From: Anaerolineales bacterium
Lineage (GTDB): Bacteria; Chloroflexota; Anaerolineae; Promineifilales; Promineifilaceae
DNA length: 11,313 bases
Direction of reading: 5' to 3'
NCBI GenBank assembly: GCA_020432595.1
Contig: JAGQGA010000110.1
Span: forward strand, 1-11,313
In this document: positions 6,079-11,313 of the stretch, one piece after another
How the letters are laid out: every line of letters begins with the position of its first letter
How positions within the stretch are numbered: the stretch's first letter is position 1
Notes under the pieces: model-generated
The model's database searches: none
What the model was told of the DNA's origin: nothing
What the model saw: only the letters and a program-made list of their open reading frames with translations
Position numbers and translations under genes: made by a program

Positions 6079-8589
6079 TTTCATCCTTTCATTATCCGGG
6101 TCAAACAGTGGCGTGGAGCCAGCCACCGCCACCGTCACCGTGTACTGCCCACCCAAATATTCCACCTTCAGCTTGGTTCCAACTTGGGCAACTTGCGGCG
6201 GCAAATAGGTTAGCATGACGTGCTTGCCCACCGACGGGGCAGAACCTGCGCTGGTGACATAAGAACGCCGCCCCTTGCTGTCCATAATCGTCTCGCCATC
6301 GAGCGTCAAAATCGGTTCCCGCCCCAGCATATAGCGCGGTTCACCCGTGGCCTCGGTGGGGTCATCCAGCGTCACCGTGCATAAAATGGCGGCCGGTTCC
6401 TCACTACGGGCTTTGAGCAACGCTTCCTTGCCAATAAAATCGGCCTTTTTCATCTTGGGTCGCGCCAGCCCCGCTTCGATGGGGTTGTATTCGCCTTCCA
6501 ACTCGTTGCCAAAAGCGCGATACCCTTTTTCCAGTCGGGCGGTGGTGCCATAAACGCCCATGCCCACGGGAATCAGCCCATGCTGCTGCCCCGCTTCCCA
6601 CAAAATGTCCCACAGCCGCAGCCCATATTCCATGTTGGTGTAAAGCTCCCAGCCCAGTTCCCCGACGTAGGAGATGCGGAAAGCCAGGACTTCGATGTTT
6701 TGCACCACAATGGTTTTGACGCTGCCAAAGCCAAACCCTTCGTGCGACACGTCATCTTCGGTGACGCTTTGCAGCACCTTGCGGGCGTTTGGCCCCCACA
6801 GGCCGATGGTGCAAACGCCGGAGGTTTTGTCCTCAAGCTGGACGGAGCGGTCGGCGGGTAGATGGTCGGTGAACCATTTTTTGTCAATGTTGCCATACGC
6901 CCCGCCGGTGACGATGCGGTATTGGTCGTCGGCCAGCCGCATGATGGTGAGGTCGCTTTTGAAGCCGCCGGCTTCGTTGAGGATGGGGGTGTAAACGGCC
7001 GTTCCTGCCGCCACATTCATCTGGTTCACCGCCATTTTCTGCATGTAATCCACCACGCCGGGGCCAGATACGTCAAAAATGGAGAAAGAGCTAAGGTCAA
7101 CCAAACCGGCCGTCTCACGCATTTGCAGATGTTCGGCGTTGATGATCGGCGACCACCAGCGGGAATCCCATTCGGCCGGCCGATCCATCACCCGTTCGCC
7201 ATATTTCGCCAACAGCCCTTCGTTTGATGTGTACCATTGCGGCCGTTCCCAGCCGGCCGTCTCAAAGAAAAACGCCCCCAACGCCTGCTCACGCGGGTAA
7301 AACGGGCTGGTGCGCGTGGGGCGGGAGCTGGCATACTGCTCAAACGGATGGACAATGCTGTACATCTTGTTGAACGTTTCGTAGGTACGGGCGTAAACGT
7401 GGTGCTTGGTGCGGTTGTGGGGGTAGAAGCGGGCAATGTCCGAGGCCGTGATGTCAATTTCCGAATGGCCGTGGGTCATGATTTGGGCGACGGCGCGGGC
7501 AAAGCCGGGTGCTTCCTTAATCCAGATGGCAGCCACCGACCACAACCCCTTGACTTCTGGCGTTTCGCCAATCAGCGGGCCGCCGTCGGGGGTCAGCGAC
7601 ATGAGGCCGTTGATGGCGTGGCGCACCCCCACATCTTCGCGGTCAATGATGTCGGGCATAAGTTCGAGGGCGATCATCATGCTTTCGTCAAAGTCATCGG
7701 CGGTGAAGGGAAGTTCGGTGGGGGTTAGCGTGGCTTCTTCGTTGGAGGGAATGTCGGCCGGCTTGTGGATCATCGTGCGGTGACGATAGGAGCCAATTTC
7801 GAGGTCGCTGCCGTTTTGCCGCTCGTACATGTTCATGTCCACGTCGCGGATCATTGGGAAGTTGATTTCGCCGCGTGTCCCTTCAAACATGCTGATGGGG
7901 CCGACGGTCATGAACTGGTGGACGATGGGAGCCAGCGGAATGTGGACCCCGGCCATCTTCGCCAGCAGCGGACTCCACACGCCGCAGGCAATGAGGACGT
8001 ATTCCGCCTCAATGCTGCCTTGGTCGGTGTGTACGGCGTGGGCACGGCCGTTTTGTACCTCAATCCCCGTAATCTCCACGTTGGCGTGAACGCTCAGGGC
8101 ATCGCGCTCCATCGCGTATTCACGCATCAGCGTGCCAGCGCGAAGCGGGTCAACCACCCCGGCGGTGGGGCTGTAGAAACCGCCCAAAATCCCGTCGGTG
8201 TTGACAAAAGGGGCCAACTCCTTGATGCGTTCCGGGGTAATCATTTCCCCGGGTTCCCCCCACGCCTTGGCCGAAGTGATGCGGCGGGTGATTTCCTGCA
8301 TCCGCTCCGGCGTGCGGGCCAGCTCAATGCCGCCGGGTTGGACAAAGGTGCCAAATTTGGCGTAGGTGTTGATGCTGTCCCGCGTGAGATGGGTCATCTC
8401 TTTGGAATGGTCAACGGGGAAAATAAAGTTAGAGGCGTGGCCGGTGGAGCCGCCGGGGTTGGGGAGCGGCCCTTTGTCCAAAATGACCATCTCCTTCCAG
8501 CCTAGCTCTGCCAGGTGGTACGCCAGGCTGTTGCCAACGATGCCAGCCCCAATAATGACTACTTTTGCTTTTTGGGGAAGTGAACTCAC
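6073..8589 (-). CDS. Dimethylglycine/sarcosine dehydrogenase-like FAD enzyme with GcvT domain
   Basis: This 838-residue two-part enzyme should oxidatively remove an N-methyl group from dimethylglycine, sarcosine or a related methylated amine, and channel the carbon to tetrahydrofolate. The N-terminal FAD oxidoreductase has the Rossmann motif GAGIVG (14-19), an acidic residue ending strand 2 (D38), and STGH51, where the mammalian enzymes have the His that binds FAD covalently. The C-terminal aminomethyltransferase half starts near residue 440. It has D546 (in KSDLTIMRL), matching the folate-site Asp of the family, RISYVGELGWE, and EKGYRAFGNEL. Length fits DMGDH/SarDH. The start is GTG at 8589, preceded by a strong GAGGAGG. 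The etfB and etfA genes follow, the expected acceptor. A paralogue ends at 10188, roughly 60% identical by eye over the shared part. The exact substrate is uncertain. Confidence 0.9.
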   Translation of the reverse strand: MSSLPQKAKVVIIGAGIVGNSLAYHLAELGWKEMVILDKGPLPNPGGSTGHASNFIFPVDHSKEMTHLTRDSINTYAKFGTFVQPGGIELARTPERMQEITRRITSAKAWGEPGEMITPERIKELAPFVNTDGILGGFYSPTAGVVDPLRAGTLMREYAMERDALSVHANVEITGIEVQNGRAHAVHTDQGSIEAEYVLIACGVWSPLLAKMAGVHIPLAPIVHQFMTVGPISMFEGTRGEINFPMIRDVDMNMYERQNGSDLEIGSYRHRTMIHKPADIPSNEEATLTPTELPFTADDFDESMMIALELMPDIIDREDVGVRHAINGLMSLTPDGGPLIGETPEVKGLWSVAAIWIKEAPGFARAVAQIMTHGHSEIDITASDIARFYPHNRTKHHVYARTYETFNKMYSIVHPFEQYASSRPTRTSPFYPREQALGAFFFETAGWERPQWYTSNEGLLAKYGERVMDRPAEWDSRWWSPIINAEHLQMRETAGLVDLSSFSIFDVSGPGVVDYMQKMAVNQMNVAAGTAVYTPILNEAGGFKSDLTIMRLADDQYRIVTGGAYGNIDKKWFTDHLPADRSVQLEDKTSGVCTIGLWGPNARKVLQSVTEDDVSHEGFGFGSVKTIVVQNIEVLAFRISYVGELGWELYTNMEYGLRLWDILWEAGQQHGLIPVGMGVYGTTARLEKGYRAFGNELEGEYNPIEAGLARPKMKKADFIGKEALLKARSEEPAAILCTVTLDDPTEATGEPRYMLGREPILTLDGETIMDSKGRRSYVTSAGSAPSVGKHVMLTYLPPQVAQVGTKLKVEYLGGQYTVTVAVAGSTPLFDPDNERMKQ

Positions 8590-8593
8590 TTTT

Positions 8594-8600
8594 CCTCCTC
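8594..8600 (-). promoter_or_regulatory. Strong ribosome-binding site for the dehydrogenase GTG start
   Basis: GAGGAGG reads on the - strand 4 nt before the GTG at 8589. It fixes the start at a GTG codon. It sits between the coding start and the palindromic repeat at 8612-8665. Confidence 0.8.
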
Positions 8601-8611
8601 ATATGAAAATA

Positions 8612-8665
8612 GGACGCTGATTTACCTGATCTTCCTGATCAGGTAAATCAGGCAAATCAGCGTCC
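8612..8665. repeat. 9-bp-period palindromic element (copy 2)
   Basis: The sequence is a near-perfect palindrome with 27-bp arms (8612-8638 and 8639-8665), 3 mismatches and no loop, centred on CCTGATCAGG. Inside, CTGAT recurs every 9 bp. The outer ends and internal units match the element at 1040-1110. It lies in the 88-bp gap between the dehydrogenase start and the stop of the truncated HepT frame, so it may mark the site of the deletion that removed the toxin. Confidence 0.92.
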
Positions 8666-8677
8666 CATTTTAATTCT

Positions 8678-8767
8678 TTAATGACTTCCAAGAATAAATT
8701 CAGCAATCTTTTCTATTGCTTGAACAATGTCATTCAAATAGTCGAAATGCGTTCGCGGGACGGTCAT
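8678..8767 (-). pseudogene. Truncated HepT/HEPN (DUF86) toxin remnant, 29 codons
   Basis: Reading from ATG at 8767 gives a 29-residue peptide beginning MTVPRTHFDYL and continuing NDIVQAIEKIAEFILG, then TAA. This resembles the first helix of DUF86/HepT toxins, which normally start with a basic residue, an LxDI helix and AIEKIxEF. Its ATG overlaps the stop of the MntA-type gene upstream by 4 nt (ATGA), the standard coupling of mntA-hepT pairs. A full HepT is roughly 110-145 residues and carries the RX4-6H RNase motif in its C-terminal half. All of that is missing, and only 88 bp, filled by a palindromic repeat and a ribosome-binding site, lie before the next gene. No frameshift can restore it. 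I infer a deletion relic. The homology call rests on a short stretch plus context. Confidence 0.72.
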
Positions 8768-9060
8768 ACTGATACCACCTCGGCTAAAATATGTTTGCCG
8801 ATGTGGGGCTTAAGGCTGTCTTTCATGACAAGATCAACTTTTATGCCCAGCAATTCGCTTAAGTAAATTTCGAGGCTGATGAATTCTAAGAGGCTTGGCG
8901 TTTCAGAAAACGTAACCAGTAGATCGAGGTCACTTTCTTGATTTTTCTCGCCTCGGACAACAGAGCCAAAAACGCCTAATGATTCAACATGATATTGATC
9001 TTGGAGATACGTTTGCTGTTGGCGCAATGTTAATAGCAGGTTGTTTAATTGCATCGCCAT
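8764..9060 (-). CDS. MntA-type minimal nucleotidyltransferase (antitoxin)
   Basis: In MntA-HepT systems this small protein inactivates the HEPN RNase toxin by transferring AMP to a toxin tyrosine. The 98-residue protein has the family signature G32-S33-X10-D44-X-D46 (GSVVRG .. SDLDLLV) and a third acidic residue, D76, in KVDLV, the complete metal-binding triad. The start at 9060 is preceded by AGGAGG with 5-nt spacing; an internal ATG at 9054 would be too far. It follows the phytase-like gene by 21 nt and overlaps the truncated HepT frame by ATGA. Base composition is AT-richer than the neighbouring dehydrogenase and ETF genes, in keeping with horizontal transfer. With its toxin lost, it is either an orphan on the way to decay or acts on a HepT encoded elsewhere. 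Confidence 0.88.
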   Translation of the reverse strand: MAMQLNNLLLTLRQQQTYLQDQYHVESLGVFGSVVRGEKNQESDLDLLVTFSETPSLLEFISLEIYLSELLGIKVDLVMKDSLKPHIGKHILAEVVSV

Positions 9061-9065
9061 TTTAA

Positions 9066-9071
9066 CCTCCT
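9066..9071 (-). promoter_or_regulatory. Ribosome-binding site of the MntA-type gene
   Basis: AGGAGG on the - strand lies 5 nt before the ATG at 9060. It directly adjoins an AACGGCCGTT palindrome at 9073-9082, so almost the entire 21-nt gap is palindrome plus ribosome-binding site. Confidence 0.8.
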
Positions 9072-9072
9072 T

Positions 9073-9082
9073 AACGGCCGTT
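9073..9082. repeat. Intergenic AACGGCCGTT palindrome
   Basis: An exact copy of the iterated palindrome fills the gap between the stop of the phytase-like gene and the ribosome-binding site of the MntA-type gene. The outermost base overlaps the last base of the TAA stop. Confidence 0.85.
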
Positions 9083-10083
9083 TATTCACACCCCACCCCC
9101 ATTGTCACCAACACCTTATCCCAACCAACAACGGCCGTTTCCGTATCATCATTCACCGCCGCAAACAGCCCCAGCGGATACCCCGGTAAGCTGGTTTGCA
9201 GCGAGGCAATGCCATCGGTATTGCCCACCCCTTCCAGGTGCAGCGTGCCGACGTGTTCCCAGCTTACCCGGTCAAAAAATTCAAAATCAGTGGTTGGTTT
9301 GCGCTGATCAGACACCACAATAAAGCCGCGACCCGTGTCGCGCCCGTCGGCCATGCAGCTATAAATGAGAATCCCTTCGGCATCGGCCTGAAAATCGGTG
9401 GCTCCAAAACGCGAACGGCCGTTTCGCGTAAACGGCTCTAGCTCTGGGGTATAAGCATAGATCCCTAAACGGCCGTTTTCATCAGGAATATACACCACCC
9501 CATGAAACTCATCCGCCTGAATCGTTTCCATTTCGCGGCCAATGTCAAACGCCGAAACCGTTTCGCCTGTGTCCGCATCCTGAACGTAGACCATTTTTTC
9601 CGAATCGGCCGTGGTGTAAACCCAACGCTGACCGCGACTAAGCTGGTAAAGATCAATGCCCGGTTCATCGCCCAGCGGCACGTTCAGCAAAACTTGCTCA
9701 AACGTCAGGTCGGGCAGGGTGAACACGCTCACCACATTGGCTGGAGCCGCCACCGAAACATAGAGTTTGGCTTGCGTGGGGTCAACCGCCACGCCGTTGA
9801 CCTGGCTGCTGCCAAACGACTCGTGCCGCAGGGGAGCCGCCTCTTGCTCAAAGGGAAACGGCCACACTTCTACCAGCGAATTGCCCTTTGCCGTCACAAA
9901 CATCACCGTTTCTTCCGGCGTGTCACCCGCCCAAAAGGCGATGGTGTCTACATTTTCACCCACGCCATTCAGCCGCAAATCGGGGGAAATAACGGCCGTT
10001 TCTGCCTCAGACCGTCTCATTAACCCCCAAACAACCAGCCCAACCAACAATAATCCAACAAGAACCATCAAAGACCGTTTCAT
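9082..10083 (-). CDS. Beta-propeller phytase-like protein, membrane-anchored or secreted
   Basis: The 333-residue protein starts with a short basic MKR and a hydrophobic segment to about residue 22, followed by RR. This is a signal anchor or signal peptide without an obvious cleavage site, so the rest should lie outside the membrane. The body looks like a beta-propeller of the 3-phytase type. VDTIAFW (45-51) resembles the DDPAIW start, and DEFHGVVYIPDENGRLGIY (191-209) resembles the EYGxLYIAEExxGIW segment. DAEGILIY (234-241) with GRGFIVVSDQ (251-260), then VGT (278-280), NTDGI (288-292) and GLFAAVND (305-312), follow the family's C-terminal order. Several usual acidic calcium/phosphate ligands are replaced, so catalysis of phytate hydrolysis is uncertain; a binding or other phosphoesterase role is possible. 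Four AACGGCCGTT copies lie within the gene. It could alternatively be called a YncE-like propeller. Confidence 0.7.
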   Translation of the reverse strand: MKRSLMVLVGLLLVGLVVWGLMRRSEAETAVISPDLRLNGVGENVDTIAFWAGDTPEETVMFVTAKGNSLVEVWPFPFEQEAAPLRHESFGSSQVNGVAVDPTQAKLYVSVAAPANVVSVFTLPDLTFEQVLLNVPLGDEPGIDLYQLSRGQRWVYTTADSEKMVYVQDADTGETVSAFDIGREMETIQADEFHGVVYIPDENGRLGIYAYTPELEPFTRNGRSRFGATDFQADAEGILIYSCMADGRDTGRGFIVVSDQRKPTTDFEFFDRVSWEHVGTLHLEGVGNTDGIASLQTSLPGYPLGLFAAVNDDTETAVVGWDKVLVTMGVGCE

Positions 10084-10115
10084 AATATGCTCACTTGTGT
10101 TTGTCAGCTTCTGAA

Positions 10116-10125
10116 AACGGCCGTT
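10116..10125. repeat. Intergenic AACGGCCGTT palindrome upstream of the phytase-like gene
   Basis: This exact copy, extended symmetrically to AAAACGGCCGTTTT, lies between the phytase-like gene start and the heptamer repeat that follows the second dehydrogenase. It is one of two intergenic copies. Confidence 0.85.
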
Positions 10126-10130
10126 TTGTT

Positions 10131-10183
10131 GAGATTAGAGATTGGAGATTAGAGATGATGAACCTTCGCCAATCTCCAATCTC
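10131..10183. repeat. Heptamer inverted repeat after the second dehydrogenase
   Basis: Left arm 10131-10145 and right arm 10169-10183 match at 14 of 15 positions around a 23-nt loop. Units are GAGATTA and GAGATTG, the same type as at 5169-5244. The array ends 4 nt from the stop codon (10188-10190) of the paralogous dehydrogenase. No other feature is seen in the 104-bp gap apart from the palindrome at 10116. Confidence 0.85.
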
Positions 10184-10187
10184 CTTC

Positions 10188-11313
10188 TTAAGCCTTCATC
10201 CGCTCATTATCCGGGTCAAAGTAAGGCGTGGAGCCAGCCACCACCACCGTCACCGGATAATATTCGTGCATATACTGCACCTGGAGCTTTGTCCCAACTT
10301 GGGCTAACTCCGTGGGCAGATAGGCCATCAGCAGGAATTTGCCAGTCGAAGGGCTTGCACCCGCCGTTGTCACGTAAGACGGCCGGCCGTGGCTATCCAC
10401 AATCCGCTTGCCATCCAGCGTCACAATCGGCTCATTCCCCTGCATAAAGCGCTGTTCACCAGAAGCCGACGTATGATCATCCACTGTTAAAGTACACAGC
10501 GTAGCCGCCGGTTCTTCCGATCTAGCTTTCAAATACGCTTCCTTGCCAATGAAATCCGCCTTTTTCACCTTGGCCCGTGCCAAACCAGCTTCCACCGGCG
10601 AGTAATGAGACTCCAACTCGTTGCCCATCAAGCGGTACCCCTTCTCAATGCGCCCCGTGTTGCCATAAACACCGATCCCGACAGGGACGATGCCATATGG
10701 CTGCCCAGCCTCCCACAGCGTATCCCACATCTTCAGCCCATGCTCCATCTGCGTCGTGATTTCCCAACCCAGTTCCCCTACGTAGGAAATGCGGAACGCC
10801 ATCGCTTTAATAGAGCCAATCCGAATTTCTTTGGCCGTGCTGTAGGGGAAACCCTCATTAGACACATCGCCCTCGGTCACAGAAGCCAGCACGTCACGGG
10901 CATGTGGCCCCCACAAGCCTACGGTGCAGGTAGCTGAGGTGATGTCTTGCAGCGACACCGACCCATCTTCGGGCATGTGTTGCAGCAACCATGCCTTGTC
11001 CCGCCCACCATCGCCACCGCCAGTGATGACGCGGAAATGGTCTTGCCCCAGTCGCAAAATGGTCAAGTCCGCCTTAAAGCCACCGTTGGGATAAAGGAAC
11101 GGCGTGTAAACACCCCGCCCAACTTCGACGTTCATCTGGTTGACGGCCACTTTCTGCATAAAATCCAACGCCCCTGGCCCGGTAATTTCAAATTGGGCAA
11201 AGGCAGTCAAGTCAACCATGCCGACCCGTTCACGCATTGCCAGATGTTCGGCGTTGATAATAGGCGACCACCAGCGGGCATCCCACTCGTTGGGGCGTTT
11301 GTTTACGCGGTCG
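10188..11313 (-). CDS. Second dimethylglycine/sarcosine dehydrogenase-like protein (C-terminal part)
   Basis: The frame is open from the right edge, so only the last 374 residues are visible. They start at DRVNKRPNEWDARWW, which aligns with about residue 465 of the full-length gene at 6073-8589. What is visible is the aminomethyltransferase (GcvT) half: NAEHLAMRE, QKVAVNQMNV, KADLTILRL with the folate-site Asp, RISYVGELGWE, EKGYRLMGNEL, KADFIGKEAYLKARSEEPAA, and the end VAGSTPYFDPDNERMK. The ATG at 11237 lies inside the domain and is not the start. The two copies share long identical runs and nearly identical 3' DNA ends, so they are a duplication whose members are now separated by the phytase-like and toxin-antitoxin genes. 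The substrate may differ between the copies. Confidence 0.9.
   Translation of the reverse strand, partial: DRVNKRPNEWDARWWSPIINAEHLAMRERVGMVDLTAFAQFEITGPGALDFMQKVAVNQMNVEVGRGVYTPFLYPNGGFKADLTILRLGQDHFRVITGGGDGGRDKAWLLQHMPEDGSVSLQDITSATCTVGLWGPHARDVLASVTEGDVSNEGFPYSTAKEIRIGSIKAMAFRISYVGELGWEITTQMEHGLKMWDTLWEAGQPYGIVPVGIGVYGNTGRIEKGYRLMGNELESHYSPVEAGLARAKVKKADFIGKEAYLKARSEEPAATLCTLTVDDHTSASGEQRFMQGNEPIVTLDGKRIVDSHGRPSYVTTAGASPSTGKFLLMAYLPTELAQVGTKLQVQYMHEYYPVTVVVAGSTPYFDPDNERMKA

Larger units (their letters stand above)
369..10125. repeat. Dispersed AACGGCCGTT palindrome family (12 exact copies)
   Basis: Exact copies start at 369, 1179, 4976, 5020, 5805, 6994, 9073, 9130, 9414, 9468, 9991 and 10116. 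Ten are inside genes and two between genes. Many extend to AAACGGCCGTTT. In genes the motif reads Thr-Ala-Val (ACG GCC GTT) at 369, 1179, 4976, 5805, 6994, 9130 and 9991, or Asn-Gly-Arg (AAC GGC CGT) at 5020, 9414 and 9468. Near matches with a CGGCCG core are also common (for example 8043, 7240, 7107). About 0.01 copies would be expected by chance in a window of this size and composition. The entry spans the first to last copy; it is not a continuous element. Confidence 0.9.

Noticed and set aside
8612..8665. Transcription-factor operator at the palindrome centred on CCTGATCAGG.
   Set aside because: A related element also lies at 1040-1110 before an unrelated gene, and the arms are 27 bp with internal 9-bp periodicity, which fits a repeat element better than an operator.
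8590..8770. Promoter for the dehydrogenase-etf genes in the gap and HepT remnant.
   Set aside because: The AT-rich stretch contains TTG- and TAA-like hexamers, but none with convincing spacing and match; no call is justified.
11037..11237. Start of the second dehydrogenase at ATG 11237.
   Set aside because: The frame is open to the window edge and the residues upstream (EWDARWWSPIINAEH) align with the interior of the full-length paralogue.

Overview
The window looks like a chromosomal piece of a GC-rich, non-proteobacterial bacterium. My best guess is Chloroflexota (Anaerolineae/Ardenticatenia-like). I base this on gene content, on coding style, on junctions packed with short heptamer repeats, and on a very abundant palindrome AACGGCCGTT. 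Taxonomy is inference; no rRNA or marker gene is present.

Left part, + strand. At 52-1032 lies a MraY/WecA-family polyprenyl-phosphate sugar-phosphate transferase (cell-envelope glycan synthesis). It is followed by a large gene (1129-4032) for a single-chain Type IIL/IIG restriction-modification enzyme of the MmeI family. That protein has an N-terminal D-X9-E-X-K nuclease motif, the methyltransferase motifs DPACGSGNF and NPPF, and a compositionally distinct middle that covers the expected target-recognition region.

Right part, - strand, 11313 down to 4187. In transcription order: a second, 5'-cut GcvT-fused FAD dehydrogenase (10188 to the window edge); a membrane-anchored or secreted beta-propeller phytase-like protein (9082-10083); a MntA-type minimal nucleotidyltransferase antitoxin (8764-9060); a 29-codon remnant of its HepT/HEPN toxin partner (8678-8767); a full-length dimethylglycine/sarcosine dehydrogenase-like protein (6073-8589); then both electron transfer flavoprotein subunits, etfB (5253-6002) and etfA (4187-5155). 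The last three form a logical unit: the dehydrogenase oxidises an N-methyl group, its C-terminal domain can pass the one-carbon unit to tetrahydrofolate, and ETF takes the electrons.

Two layers of non-genic structure stand out. (1) Nearly every gene junction holds a short-period tandem repeat (mostly 7 bp, in one class 9 bp). Most are arranged as inverted repeats that could form strong hairpins, each junction with its own unit sequence. They abut start codons, appear to supply stop codons, and one has entered the restriction enzyme coding sequence. (2) The 10-bp palindrome AACGGCCGTT occurs 12 times, mostly inside genes, where it always reads as Thr-Ala-Val or Asn-Gly-Arg. It resembles the HIP1 phenomenon of cyanobacteria but with a different sequence. 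No tRNA, rRNA, CRISPR array or transposase was seen.
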